A stretch of 64,000 nucleotides of DNA, taken from positions 3,968,001-4,032,000 of the forward strand of contig NZ_JAGINU010000001.1 in the NCBI RefSeq assembly GCF_017876315.1. Reading direction: 5' to 3'. The stretch comes from Pseudonocardia parietis (GTDB lineage Bacteria > Actinomycetota > Actinomycetes > Mycobacteriales > Pseudonocardiaceae). Of this stretch, positions 9,326-18,144 are shown in pieces. The position numbers and the translations under genes are program-made. Below the pieces are notes generated by a model. The model was given only the letters and a program-made list of their open reading frames with translations. It ran no database searches and was not told the DNA's origin. How positions within the stretch are numbered: position 1 is the stretch's first letter; each line of letters begins with the position of its first letter.

Positions 9326-9871
9326 GTGGGAACGATCGACGTGCACGAGTTCATCAGCCTCGACGGAGTGGTCGAGGAGCCCTCGTGGACCGCCGAGTAC
9401 GGCTTCACCGACGCGATGGGCGCGGCCATCGGCGCGCTCTGCGACCAGGCGATCCTGCTGGGCCGCACCACCTACGAGGGGTTCTACCCGGCGTGGTCGG
9501 CGCGCGGGCACGACGTCGAGTCCGGCGGCGCGTTCTTCAACGGCGCGCCCAAGCACGTCGTGACGTCCACTCTGGACGACCCGCTGGAGTGGGAGAACTC
9601 GACCGTCCTCGGGCCGTACGACCCGAAGCGGATCCAGGACCTCAAGGACTCGGTCGACGGCGGCATCTACGTCAGCGGGAGCGTGACGCTGGTACGTGCG
9701 CTGCTGGCCGACGGCCTGGTCGACACGCTCAACCTGTTCGTCTACCCGATCGCGCTGGGTGCGGGCCTGAAGCTGTTCACCGACGGGCAGCGGATCCCGC
9801 TGCGCCTGGTCGGGACCGAGGCGTACGAGAACGGTGTCGTCCGGATGACCTACGGGCCGGCGGTGTCCTGA
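9326..9871 (+). CDS. RibD C-terminal / DHFR-like reductase
   Basis: A 181-residue protein of the dihydrofolate reductase-like family related to the RibD reductase domain. It begins with the characteristic DVHEFISLDGVVEEPSW, then LGRTTYEGFYPAW, and the GGIYVSGSVTLVRALLADGLVD segment that normally binds NADPH. The GTG start has a GAGGAG-like site 9 bases upstream. These single-domain actinobacterial paralogues are of mostly unknown function and are not true DHFR or RibD. Its 3' end overlaps the convergent membrane-protein gene by 22 bases. Confidence 0.9.
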   Translation: MGTIDVHEFISLDGVVEEPSWTAEYGFTDAMGAAIGALCDQAILLGRTTYEGFYPAWSARGHDVESGGAFFNGAPKHVVTSTLDDPLEWENSTVLGPYDPKRIQDLKDSVDGGIYVSGSVTLVRALLADGLVDTLNLFVYPIALGAGLKLFTDGQRIPLRLVGTEAYENGVVRMTYGPAVS

Positions 9872-10635
9872 CCGGCTGACCGCCCGGGGTCCGCAGGCGG
9901 GACCGTGCGGTCGCCGCCGGTGCCCTCGTTCGTCGCCGAGGGCGCCGGGACGACCGCGATCAGGTCGACCAGCCGGTCCCAGCAGGTCCGGTGGCCGGGC
10001 GGGAACCGGCGCTGCGACCGGCGTGCCCGCCGCGAGCCGGCAGGGTAGAACCGGCGGGCCCAGAACGAGTCCGGCCGGGCCAGGCGCAGTGCCCCGACCA
10101 GCGCGATCACCGGTAGCAGCACCCCGATCAGCCCGAGCGCCGTCCGTCCCTTGAGGATCGCCACCACGGCGACGGCCAGTCCGGAGCCGACCGTGCCGGC
10201 GACCACCCAGGACGGGGAGCCCGGGTCGTCACCGATCGGGTCGGCCCCGAGCGCCAGCGCCACCCCGAGCACGGCGGCGACCAGCACGGCGTCGACCGAC
10301 CGCCGTCCCTCGGCGGTCCAGTAGACGTCGTCGAGGCGCAGCCACAGCGCGAACTCGTCGAGGGTCAGCGCCGCGCCGATGCCGAACAGGACGGCGAGCA
10401 CGGCGTCGACCGGCGGGCCCGGCCGCCAGGTGAACTCGGCCGCCCCGGCGACGAGCAGCAGGAAGATCCCGTACACCTGGTGGTGGACGTGCACCCCGCC
10501 GATGCTGGTGTCGCGGAACGGCCCGCGACCCAGCCGGATCGCCCGGGTGATCAACCGGGTCGCGACGAAGGTGACCAGGAAGGCGACCAGCATCCAGAGC
10601 GGCAGCAGCCGGATGCCGGTCACCGCGACGGTCAC
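9850..10635 (-). CDS. Conserved multi-pass membrane protein
   Basis: A 261-residue protein with about six hydrophobic helices (near residues 10-30, 48-65, 75-95, 112-130, 142-160 and 165-185) and a charged Arg/Pro-rich C-terminal tail. The segment GGVHVHHQVYGIFLLLVAGA and the acidic DEFALWLRLDDVYW between helices are typical of an uncharacterised actinobacterial membrane family. The gene starts one base after the ppgK stop, so it is cotranscribed with pgm and ppgK. Function is unknown, and the linkage to glucose phosphate metabolism may be incidental. Confidence 0.8.
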   Translation of the reverse strand: MTVAVTGIRLLPLWMLVAFLVTFVATRLITRAIRLGRGPFRDTSIGGVHVHHQVYGIFLLLVAGAAEFTWRPGPPVDAVLAVLFGIGAALTLDEFALWLRLDDVYWTAEGRRSVDAVLVAAVLGVALALGADPIGDDPGSPSWVVAGTVGSGLAVAVVAILKGRTALGLIGVLLPVIALVGALRLARPDSFWARRFYPAGSRRARRSQRRFPPGHRTCWDRLVDLIAVVPAPSATNEGTGGDRTVPPADPGRSAGQDTAGP

Positions 10636-10636
10636 G

Positions 10637-11377
10637 TCAGCCGTGCGCGAGCAGCGCGGCGCCGATGATCCCCGCCTCGTTGAGCAGCTTCGCCGGGACC
10701 ATCGGCGTCCGGGTCCGCACGTACGGGGACCACTTGTCGAACTTCTTGCTGACCCCGCCGCCGACGACGATCAGATCCGGCCACAGCAGGTTCTCGACAT
10801 GGGTGAAGTAGCGGGTCAGCCGCTCGCCCCACTGTTCCCAGTCGAGGTCGTCGCGGTCGCGGGCGGAGTCCGCGGCTCGGGTCTCGGCGTCGTGGCCGTC
10901 GATCTCGAGGTGACCGAACTCGGTGTTCGGTACCAGGTGCCCGTCGACGATCAGCGCGCTCCCGATCCCGGTGCCCAGCGTCGCGAGCAGCACGACCCCG
11001 GCCCGCGACCCGGCCGCGCCGAACGCGACCTCGGCGACCCCGGCGGCGTCCGCGTCGTTGACCAGCAGCCCGTCCCGCCCGGTGACCTTGCGCAGCACGG
11101 TGGCGGCGTCGCAGTCGACCCAGGCGGGGTCGACGTTCGCCGCGGTGCGGGTCACCCCGTGCTGGACGACGGCCGGGAAGGTGCAGCCGAAGGAGCTCTT
11201 CCAGCCGAACGTGTCGAGGATCTGCCCGACGGTCTCCGCGACCGCCTCGGGTGTCGACGGCTGCGGGGTCGGGATCCGGACCCGTTCCGCGGCCAGCGTG
11301 CCCGTCGTCAGGTCGACCGGTGCCCCCTTGATCCCGGACCCGCCGATGTCGATGCCGAAACCGCGTTCGTGCTTCAC
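10637..11377 (-). CDS. ppgK: Polyphosphate glucokinase
   Basis: A 246-residue ROK-family kinase that phosphorylates glucose with inorganic polyphosphate (and often ATP). The N-terminal phosphate loop is [14 protein letters not shown]; the catalytic region is [15 protein letters not shown]; the second phosphate motif is [17 protein letters not shown]; and the C-terminal [13 protein letters not shown] motif is characteristic of PpgK. The GTG start at 11377 gives the expected N-terminus just before the phosphate loop; a longer frame upstream overlaps pgm and has no homology. It lies 13 bases after pgm, making a two-step unit from glucose to glucose-6-phosphate and glucose-1-phosphate. Confidence 0.93.
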   Translation of the reverse strand: MKHERGFGIDIGGSGIKGAPVDLTTGTLAAERVRIPTPQPSTPEAVAETVGQILDTFGWKSSFGCTFPAVVQHGVTRTAANVDPAWVDCDAATVLRKVTGRDGLLVNDADAAGVAEVAFGAAGSRAGVVLLATLGTGIGSALIVDGHLVPNTEFGHLEIDGHDAETRAADSARDRDDLDWEQWGERLTRYFTHVENLLWPDLIVVGGGVSKKFDKWSPYVRTRTPMVPAKLLNEAGIIGAALLAHG

Positions 11378-11390
11378 GGGATCGATCCTG

Positions 11391-13028
11391 TCAGGAACCG
11401 AGTGCGGCGGCGACCACGTCGCGTGCCTCCGACTGGAGCAGCGCGAGGTGCTCGGCACCGCGGAAGCTCTCCGCGTAGACCTTGTAGACGTCCTCGGTGC
11501 CCGAGGGCCGCGCGGCGAACCATCCGGCCTCGGTGACGACCTTCAACCCGCCGATGGCGGCGTCGTTGCCGGGCGCCCGGGTCAGCCGCGCGGTGATCGG
11601 GTCGCCCGCCAGCTCGGTGGCGGTGACCGAGCCGGCGTCGAGCCCGGACAGCGCCGCCTTGTCCTCGCGCGAGCAGGCGACGTCGGTACGGGCGTAGGCC
11701 GGTGTGCCGAACCGGGCCGTGAGGTCGGCGTAGTGCTCGGTGGGTGTCCTGCCGGTGACGGCGGTGATCTCCGAGGCCAGCAGCGCGAGCAGCAGACCGT
11801 CCTTGTCGGTGGTCCACGGCGTGCCGTCGCGGCGCAGGAACGACGCCCCGGCGCTCTCCTCGCCGCCGAACGCGATGTCACCGGACCGCAGGCCGGGCAC
11901 GAACCACTTGAATCCGACGGGCACCTCGACCAGCGTCCGACCGAGGTCGGCGGCCACCCGGTCGATCATCGACGAGCTGACGGCGGTCTTGCCGATCCCC
12001 GCGGTCGGTGACCAGCCGGGGCGGTGGGCGTAGAGGTAGCCGATGGCGACGGCGAGGTAGTGGTTCGGGTTCATCAGCCCGCCGTCGGCGGTGACGATGC
12101 CGTGCCGGTCGGCGTCGGCGTCGTTGCCGGTCGCGATGACGAAGGGCGCCGGCACGGCGCTCATCCGTTCACGCAGCGATGCCATCGCGTGCGGGGAGGA
12201 GCAGTCCATCCGGATCTTGCCGTCCCAGTCGAGCGTCATGAACCCGAACGCCGGGTCCACGGCCGGGTTCACGACGGTCAGGTCGAGGCCGTAGCGCTCG
12301 GCGATCACACCCCAGTAGTCGACCGACGCCCCGCCGAGCGGGTCCGCGCCGATGGTGACCCCGGCGTCGCGGATCGCGTCCATGTCGAGGACCTGGCCGA
12401 GCTGTGCGACGTACTCGCCGAGGTAGTCGTAGCGACCTGCCTCGAACGATGCCGTTCGCCGGACCCCGGACAGCCCGGCCTCCAGCAGCTCGTTGGCCCG
12501 GTTCGCGATCCACGACGTGGACCCGGTGCCGGCCGGGCCGCCGTCCGGCGGGTTGTACTTGAAGCCGCCGTCGGCCGGGGGGTTGTGCGAGGGGGTGACG
12601 ACGACGCCGTCGGCCAGGTGCCCGGTGCGGCCGGCGTTGGTGACCAGGATGGCGTGCGAGATCGCCGGGGTCGGGGTCAGACCGTCCCGCGAGTCGATGA
12701 CGAGCTCGACGCCGTTGGCGGCGAACACCTCGGCCGCGGTGCGCCAGGCCGGCTCGGAGAGCGCGTGCGAGTCCCGGCCGAGGAACAGCGGGCCGTCGGT
12801 GCCCTGCGCGGCCCGGTACTCGACGATCGCCTGGCTGGTGGCGGCGATGTGGTCGTCGTTGAACGTGGCGAGCAGCGCCGAACCGCGGTGACCGGAGGTG
12901 CCGAACGCGACCCGCTGGACGTCGACCTTCGGGTCGGGGTGGACGTCGGAGTAGGCCGCGAGCAGCGCGGGCACGTCGACGAGGTCCTCGGGGCGGGCCG
13001 GGGTCCCGGCGCGCTCGTGCACGGACAT
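11391..13028 (-). CDS. pgm: Phosphoglucomutase (alpha-D-glucose phosphate-specific)
   Basis: A 545-residue alpha-D-phosphohexomutase that interconverts glucose-1-phosphate and glucose-6-phosphate. The four domains are recognisable: the phosphoserine loop [19 protein letters not shown], the metal-binding loop [12 protein letters not shown], the sugar-binding loop [16 protein letters not shown] and the phosphate-binding C-terminal segment [17 protein letters not shown]. The length matches the Pgm class rather than ManB or GlmM. The ATG has an AAGGAA site upstream. It heads the pgm-ppgK-membrane protein operon. Confidence 0.95.
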   Translation of the reverse strand: MSVHERAGTPARPEDLVDVPALLAAYSDVHPDPKVDVQRVAFGTSGHRGSALLATFNDDHIAATSQAIVEYRAAQGTDGPLFLGRDSHALSEPAWRTAAEVFAANGVELVIDSRDGLTPTPAISHAILVTNAGRTGHLADGVVVTPSHNPPADGGFKYNPPDGGPAGTGSTSWIANRANELLEAGLSGVRRTASFEAGRYDYLGEYVAQLGQVLDMDAIRDAGVTIGADPLGGASVDYWGVIAERYGLDLTVVNPAVDPAFGFMTLDWDGKIRMDCSSPHAMASLRERMSAVPAPFVIATGNDADADRHGIVTADGGLMNPNHYLAVAIGYLYAHRPGWSPTAGIGKTAVSSSMIDRVAADLGRTLVEVPVGFKWFVPGLRSGDIAFGGEESAGASFLRRDGTPWTTDKDGLLLALLASEITAVTGRTPTEHYADLTARFGTPAYARTDVACSREDKAALSGLDAGSVTATELAGDPITARLTRAPGNDAAIGGLKVVTEAGWFAARPSGTEDVYKVYAESFRGAEHLALLQSEARDVVAAALGS

Positions 13029-13097
13029 GCAGGGTTCCTTCCGTGGCGGATCGATCGGCGCCCAGCCTGCCGCATCGGTGGGCGTGGTCGCAGCACC

Positions 13098-13103
13098 TAC
13101 GCT
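13098..13103 (+). promoter_or_regulatory. Possible -10 element of a leaderless transcript
   Basis: TACGCT sits 8 bases before the GTG of the BtuF-like gene, and no ribosome binding site precedes that start. Actinobacteria often use TANNNT boxes about 7 bases before leaderless starts. No clear -35 box is visible. Confidence 0.4.
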
Positions 13104-13111
13104 CTACGGTT

Positions 13112-13993
13112 GTGCGCATCGCATCGTTGCTGCCCGCCGGGACCGAGATCGCCGGACGGCTCGGCCTCGCCGACCGGTTGGTCGGGGTGACCTTCGAGTG
13201 TGACGACCCGCCCGGTATCCGGGACCGGGTGCCGGTGGTGGTGGACACCGCTCTGGCGGCCGGTGCGACCCCGGCCGAGATTGATGCGATCGTCCGCGAA
13301 CGGGCCGCGGCCGGGCTGGCGATGTACGAGGTCGACCGGGCGACGCTCGCGGGCGCCGATCCCGATCTCATCCTCACCCAGGATCTGTGTGCGGTCTGCG
13401 CCCTGCCCGGGGCGACGATCGCCGAGGCGCAGGAGACGATCGGCACCCGCGCCGAGGTGCTGTCGCTGAACCCGCACCGGCTCCCGGACGTCCTGCAGAT
13501 GATCACCGATGTCGGTGCGGCGGCCGGTGTTCCGGGCGCGGCGGCCGAGCTGGTGGCGGGTCTCTCCGATCGGTTGGACGCCGTCGCCGCGGCCGTCCGC
13601 GGGTACCGGCGGCCGCGGGTGCTGGTCCTGGAGTGGACCGACCCGCCGTTCCTGCCCGGGCACTGGGTGCCCGATCTCGTCACCGCCGCCGGCGGAACCG
13701 CGGTCGCCGCGACGCCGGGTGGGCGGAGCGTCACCGCGGACTGGGACACACTTCCCGAATGTGACGCCGTCCTGGTCGCGCCCTGCGGGTTCGGCCTGGA
13801 CGACGCGGTGACGCAGGCCCGCGCCGTACTCGACCGGCTGCCGGCGGGAGTTCCGGTGCACGCGATCGACTCGGCCTCCTTCGTGGTGCGTGCCGGTCCG
13901 CGGCTGGTCGACGGTGTCGAGGCGATCGCGTCGGCGTTGCACCCGGGCACGGTGCCGGAGCCGCCGGCGGGACGGATCGCGCGCGTCGGATAG
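13112..13993 (+). CDS. Cobalamin/siderophore-type periplasmic binding protein fold (BtuF-like), no signal peptide
   Basis: A 293-residue class III solute-binding fold. It begins directly with RIASLLPAGTEIAGRLGL, the typical first strand of BtuF-like proteins, and has DPDLILTQDLCAVCALPG, LSLNPHRLPDVLQMITDVG and the long connecting helix around residues 145-170. There is no signal peptide or lipobox with the GTG start at 13112; an upstream extension to 13043 does not add one. Cytoplasmic homologues of this type are common in actinobacteria and may bind cobalamin or a corrinoid, but no transporter or B12 gene is nearby. The ligand is therefore open. Confidence 0.85.
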   Translation: MRIASLLPAGTEIAGRLGLADRLVGVTFECDDPPGIRDRVPVVVDTALAAGATPAEIDAIVRERAAAGLAMYEVDRATLAGADPDLILTQDLCAVCALPGATIAEAQETIGTRAEVLSLNPHRLPDVLQMITDVGAAAGVPGAAAELVAGLSDRLDAVAAAVRGYRRPRVLVLEWTDPPFLPGHWVPDLVTAAGGTAVAATPGGRSVTADWDTLPECDAVLVAPCGFGLDDAVTQARAVLDRLPAGVPVHAIDSASFVVRAGPRLVDGVEAIASALHPGTVPEPPAGRIARVG

Positions 13994-14003
13994 CCCGTCG
14001 CGG

Positions 14004-14328
14004 TCTCCGGCCTCCTTCACCCGGGGCCGGGAGGCGTGGTGCCGGCTCGGGTAGCCCCGGCCAGCGGCCACGCATACCGCGTGGTGGATCAGGGCAGGTC
14101 GGGGCGTTGAGGGTTACCACCATCACGGAGCGCGATCGAGCTCGTCGTGGGGATGAAGGGGCGGCGTGGCGCCAGGGTGATGTGTCGTCGATTTCCCGGC
14201 TGGGCGGTGCGCGTGGATCGGCGTGGGGCACGGTGACTCCTCGGACAGCGGTATGCGGTCGGACAGGCCGGGGCGACCAGTGCGTTGCTCCCCGGGGTCT
14301 CCGGCCGCCTTCACCCGGGGCCGGGAGG
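14004..14328. repeat. Pair of 31-base direct repeats flanking a gene-free spacer
   Basis: Positions 14004-14034 and 14298-14328 are the same 31-base sequence with one mismatch; both contain CCTTCACCCGGGGCCGGGAGG. The spacer between convergent genes (13994-14461) contains no supported gene. The repeats could be REP-like elements, or the ends of a small non-autonomous element of about 0.3 kb. The first copy can also fold through GCCTCC and GGAGGC. Confidence 0.6.
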
Positions 14329-14348
14329 GCGTGACGGTGTAGCACCGC

Positions 14349-14412
14349 ACTCCGCCGGCCCAGCAACTCCGCCGGCCCAGTAACTCCGCCGGCCCAGTAA
14401 CTCCGCCGGCCT
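14349..14412. repeat. 17-base tandem repeat, 3.8 copies
   Basis: The unit ACTCCGCCGGCCCAGTA runs head to tail from 14349 (first copy ends in CA, last copy truncated). It lies about 50 bases downstream of the HNH gene stop. There are no spacers between units, so it is not a CRISPR array. Confidence 0.85.
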
Positions 14413-14461
14413 ACCGCGGTCGGTCTTGGTCATGGATGGACCAGTGGCGTCCGGCCGGAGA

Positions 14462-16954
14462 TCAGAACGGCGGTGGCTCGTCCCGTGCTTCGCCGCCGCG
14501 GGGCGTGGTGTCGCCGGGCGCGGGGGCGTCGGGTGCGTGGTCCTCGCCTGGTGGGGCGCGGTCGTGTCGGCGCAGGTCGGGTTGTTCGTGGTCGATGTCG
14601 TAGGCGGGGTGGTCGAACCAGGGTTCGGGGTCGCGGTGGACCGGCCGGGTCGGGGGCGGCAGGATCGGTTCGGGCTCGACGGGGTAGTGCCGCCCGAGTG
14701 GGCTGGTCCAGATGAAGTGGCCGGGTTCGGGCTGTTCGAGGCGCCATCCGCCCTTGGTTTTGAGCATGTGGTGGTGGCGACACAGTGGTGCCAGGTCGTC
14801 GTGGGTGGTGGTGCCGCCGTGACTGTGATCGAGTGTGTGGTCCTGGTCGCAGCGTCGGGCCGAGGTGCGGCATCCGGGGTGGACGCAGGTGCGGTCGCGG
14901 ACCTCGGTGTGGCGGCGTAGCGGCGCGGACGGGAATCGGGCGGTGGGGTCGGCGTCGAGTTCGGTCCAGGGTTCGGTCTGTTGGCGGTGTTGTTCGTAGC
15001 GGGCGGCGATGTCGGTGATCACCCCGGTCCAGCGGCCGTGCTGTGCCGCGGTAGCGGTCAGGGTGGCGAGCTGGGTTTCGGGGATATGGAGTTCGACGAT
15101 CCCGCCGGGCGGTCCGGTGGGGTCGCGGGGTGTGGGTCGGTGGCGGGTGAGGCCTTCGGCCAGGAGGTGTCCGTGGTCGTCGACGATGACCCAGCGCCAT
15201 TGGGCGCGGCGTTGGCGGGCGACGATGCGGCGGGCAGTGTGGGCGGGGATCGGGCCCCAGCCGGGTAGTTCGGCGGCGCGGTCGTCGAGGCCGAGTAGGG
15301 TGCTGAGCGGGACCCGGACCTCCACGCCGAGGCTGCTGCTCGGGCTCGTTGTCGCCGTGCTGGGTGCCGGGCGGTGGTCACGCTGTTCGTCCTGTTCCGG
15401 AGTGGGTCGCTTCGACGTGTCCTGCTCGGCTCGGGCGGGTGCACCCGTCACGGCGGCGCCGCTATCCGCATTACCGCCGCGGGTGTCCTCGCAGGTAGCG
15501 CGGGTATCGAGTTCGCGGCCACCTGCCGGCGAACCACCCGTGTCCGGTCCATCGGGCTCGGGGTCGCCCGGGCCGGGGGCAGAGCCGGGGCCGGGGCCGG
15601 GTTCATCGGGCCCGGAGTCATCCGGTCCGGGCCCGCCGGACCCAGGTTCCTCGGGCTCGCCGGAGCCGGACTCGTCGGACTCGTCGGACTCGTCGGACTC
15701 AGGCTCCTCGGGTTCTGGCTCGTCGGACCCGGACGCGCCGGACGTGGGTTCGCTCGGCTCGGCCTCGTTGGACGCGGGGTCGCCGGATGCGGCGGCGCCG
15801 GAGGCACTCACCGTGGTCGCGCTGAACTCGGCCTCGGCCTCGGACCCGGACCCGGACCCGGACCCGGACCCGGACCCGGACCCGGCCTCGGATCCTGCCT
15901 CGGGCTCGGGCTTCCCGGGCTCGAGCCTGCCGGAGTCGGGACCGGAACTGGGCGGGCCGGTAGCGGGCCGGTCGGACGCAGCACCCGCTCGACCGGACCC
16001 GGCATCACCGGACCCGGCATCACCGGACCCGGGGGTACCGGAGTCAGGAGTACCGGACCCGGGGGTGCCGGACCCGGGAGTTCCGGCGCCGGCTTCACCG
16101 GACTCGGTGTCGCTCACGGTCGTGCCGGGATCGGCGTGGCCGGCGAAGCGCTCCAGTAGCGCCTGCAGGATCTCGGCGCGGTTCAGCCCGTGCAGTGATC
16201 CGTCGAGCAGGCCCAGTACGAGGTCGGCCCGGACCTGGTCCAGGGTGCCGGGGTGCCCGTCGTGGCGGGCGGCGCGGGCCAGGGCGTCGAGGCGTTCCCA
16301 GGCGGCGGCGGCCTCGTCGGCCGGGAGACCGCTCGCCGAGAGCACCGCGGTGCCGTCGGCGCACAGGTAGGCCACCACCTGGCGGTCCCGGATCGCCTTG
16401 CGGTAGCGGCGTTCGTAGTAGGCCGGGTCCAGCTCCAGGACCAGGCGCTTGATCCGCTCGGCGATCTGGCCGGTGGTCAGCCGGGGTGCGTGGGGCAGGA
16501 CCGCAGCGCAGACTGCGGCGATCTGGTCGGCGGGTAGGTCGCCCAGGTGCTGGGCGAAGACCCGGGCCTTGCCGCGGTCGATGTGGCCCTGCGACAACGC
16601 CGCCTGCACCTGCGGCAACGCGTGCACCAGCACGAACGCTAAATCGGTCTCCGACTCTGCGGCGCGTCGGGTCCAGGCCAGGGCGGCGCGGACCTCGTCG
16701 GCGCCGTAGAGCTCGGGGGTGTCGGCGCGGCGGACCTCCAGGGGCCCGGCGAACGGGCGCCGGCACACGACCTCGGCCATCGTGGCGAACATCCGGGCCT
16801 GCTCGTGGGCGAGCTGGCGGGACTGGGCGACCAGGACGTCACCGATGTCGTCGTTGGGCACCCGGTCAAGGTCGAGGCCGGCGAGTGTGGTGGCCAGCTC
16901 GGGGCCGGGCGACAGCGCCGCCAGCCCTTCTGGAATCACCTGCCCGACCACCAT
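14462..16954 (-). CDS. DUF222 / HNH endonuclease (13E12 family) with long acidic insert
   Basis: An 830-residue protein if started at the ATG at 16954; an open frame continues upstream to 17065. The N-terminal 280 residues are a DUF222 helical domain (PGPELATTLAGLDLDRVP, ARMFATMAEVVCRRP, HIDRGKARVFAQHL). A C-terminal HNH domain follows, with CVHPGCRTSARRCDQDHTLD and LCRHHHMLKTKGGW, so the metal- and base-binding histidines are present. Between them lies an unusually long insert of about 270 residues made of Gly, Ser, Pro, Asp and Glu repeats. Family members usually are much shorter. Such proteins are multicopy in actinobacteria and linked to mobile or variable regions; their biological role is uncertain. 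Confidence 0.88.
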   Translation of the reverse strand: MVVGQVIPEGLAALSPGPELATTLAGLDLDRVPNDDIGDVLVAQSRQLAHEQARMFATMAEVVCRRPFAGPLEVRRADTPELYGADEVRAALAWTRRAAESETDLAFVLVHALPQVQAALSQGHIDRGKARVFAQHLGDLPADQIAAVCAAVLPHAPRLTTGQIAERIKRLVLELDPAYYERRYRKAIRDRQVVAYLCADGTAVLSASGLPADEAAAAWERLDALARAARHDGHPGTLDQVRADLVLGLLDGSLHGLNRAEILQALLERFAGHADPGTTVSDTESGEAGAGTPGSGTPGSGTPDSGTPGSGDAGSGDAGSGRAGAASDRPATGPPSSGPDSGRLEPGKPEPEAGSEAGSGSGSGSGSGSGSEAEAEFSATTVSASGAAASGDPASNEAEPSEPTSGASGSDEPEPEEPESDESDESDESGSGEPEEPGSGGPGPDDSGPDEPGPGPGSAPGPGDPEPDGPDTGGSPAGGRELDTRATCEDTRGGNADSGAAVTGAPARAEQDTSKRPTPEQDEQRDHRPAPSTATTSPSSSLGVEVRVPLSTLLGLDDRAAELPGWGPIPAHTARRIVARQRRAQWRWVIVDDHGHLLAEGLTRHRPTPRDPTGPPGGIVELHIPETQLATLTATAAQHGRWTGVITDIAARYEQHRQQTEPWTELDADPTARFPSAPLRRHTEVRDRTCVHPGCRTSARRCDQDHTLDHSHGGTTTHDDLAPLCRHHHMLKTKGGWRLEQPEPGHFIWTSPLGRHYPVEPEPILPPPTRPVHRDPEPWFDHPAYDIDHEQPDLRRHDRAPPGEDHAPDAPAPGDTTPRGGEARDEPPPF
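15841..15885. repeat. Hexanucleotide CGGACC repeat, 7.5 units
   Basis: Perfect tandem copies of CGGACC inside the HNH gene encode a Ser-Gly repeat. Because the unit is two codons long, slippage changes the length of the linker without shifting the frame. Neighbouring stretches (15670-15710 and 16010-16085) are imperfect repeats of similar composition. Confidence 0.9.
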
Positions 16955-17449
16955 GAATCGAACATACCGTCGACCCCCGACAGTTTCGGTCCATCGCTCG
17001 GCGGCGAACCGGACGAGGGGGTCTTTCGGCGTGTGGAACGGGTCGCCGGCTGCTGCTGCGGTCACTCACACGTGCGTCGTCGCGCGCGCCCGAGCTTCGG
17101 GGTGTGCGACGAAGCGATCCGTCAACAACGCGGATGGCGTCAGAGCGACGTCTTCCCCGTCCTCGACGGCGCGGCGCGCCGGCAGCCTCAGGAACGCTCC
17201 AGTAGATGGACGGTGCCCGCAGGTCCGCAGGCCCACGCGCCGGCGACGGCGAGCGGCACGACGCCTGGTCGGCGAGATCGAGCGCCGATCGGCGTCCACC
17301 CGGCAGCGACCGCGTCCGCCGGCACCCGACGCCGCCGCGCCAGGACCTCCCCCGACCGCAGTCCGATCATCCGGCCCGGCCCGGCCCGGCCGGCCCGACC
17401 ATCAGACCCGGCCCGATCGCCACCGGAGCGGCTGCGCCGACCGTGCGGA
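16955..17449. other. Gene-free interval upstream of the HNH gene
   Basis: About 495 bases separate the HNH gene start from the GntR gene stop. Short open frames here have no recognisable homology and atypical composition. TATGTT (minus strand, 16961-16966) lies 6 bases before the HNH ATG and could be a leaderless -10 box. A run of CCGGC repeats occurs near 17370-17400. No RNA gene was recognised. Confidence 0.5.
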
Positions 17450-18109
17450 TCAGGCGCGGCCGGCTGCCTCACGCAGCAGGTTCAACCGGAGAGACCGGGC
17501 GGTGTTCATGTGCGCCGCAGCGATCCCGGCGGCCCGGTCGGCATCCCGGTCCCGCACCGCCCGCAACAGATCGGCGTGCTCGCCGAGGGCCTCGTTCCAG
17601 CGCCCGCCCACCGAGAGCGTCGAGCGCGGCGCGTGCACCAGGTGCACGCTGAGTCGCTCGAGCAGGTCGATCAGCACGGGGTTGTGCGTGGCCTGCCACA
17701 GCATCGCGTGGAACTCCAGATTGGTCCGGATCCGGGCCGCGTCGTCGGGCTCCACGAGCTCCCGGTCGCGGGCCAGCAGACCTTCCAGGCGCAGCAGGTC
17801 GGAGGTGCGGTGCCCGGCCGCGGCCTGGCGGGCGGCTTCGGCCTCGAGCATGATCCGCATGTCGTAGATCTGCACGACCTCCTCCGGGTCGACCCGCCGG
17901 ACCTCCAGTCCGCGCACCCCGGGGACCAGCAACCGGTCCTGCTCCAGGCGCCGCAACGCCTCCCGCACCGGAGTGCGGGAGACGCCGAACCGCTCGGCCA
18001 GAGCGGTCTCGCGCAGCGGGGTACCAGGGGGGAGCTCGCCGGCGACGATGTCCGCCCGCAGGCCCGAGTACACCGTGGTGCCGTCGGGCCGCGCCCCGTT
18101 CGCGGTCAT
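17450..18109 (-). CDS. GntR-family (FCD) transcriptional regulator
   Basis: A 219-residue regulator with an N-terminal winged helix (YSGLRADIVAGELPPGTPLR, ALAERFGVSRTPVREALRRL, residues about 10-75) and a C-terminal all-helical FCD ligand domain with MRIMLEAEAARQA, LEFHAMLWQATHNPVL and EHADLLRAVRDRDADRA. These carry the Asp and His residues that usually bind a metal and a carboxylate ligand. The ATG at 18109 has GGGAGC upstream. The gene ends a short island with tcuA and the divergent tctCBA, so it probably senses tricarballylate or a related tricarboxylate and binds the palindrome near 19645. Confidence 0.9.
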   Translation of the reverse strand: MTANGARPDGTTVYSGLRADIVAGELPPGTPLRETALAERFGVSRTPVREALRRLEQDRLLVPGVRGLEVRRVDPEEVVQIYDMRIMLEAEAARQAAAGHRTSDLLRLEGLLARDRELVEPDDAARIRTNLEFHAMLWQATHNPVLIDLLERLSVHLVHAPRSTLSVGGRWNEALGEHADLLRAVRDRDADRAAGIAAAHMNTARSLRLNLLREAAGRA

Positions 18110-18144
18110 CGCTGCCCAGCTCCCATCGTGGCGCCCGTCGGTAC

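Noticed and set aside
7066..9879. A 937-codon plus-strand open frame opposite the LuxR and amidase genes
   Set aside because: It is antisense to genes with clear catalytic motifs and has no recognisable content.
14349..14412. CRISPR-like array
   Set aside because: Units are adjacent with no spacers and no cas genes are near.
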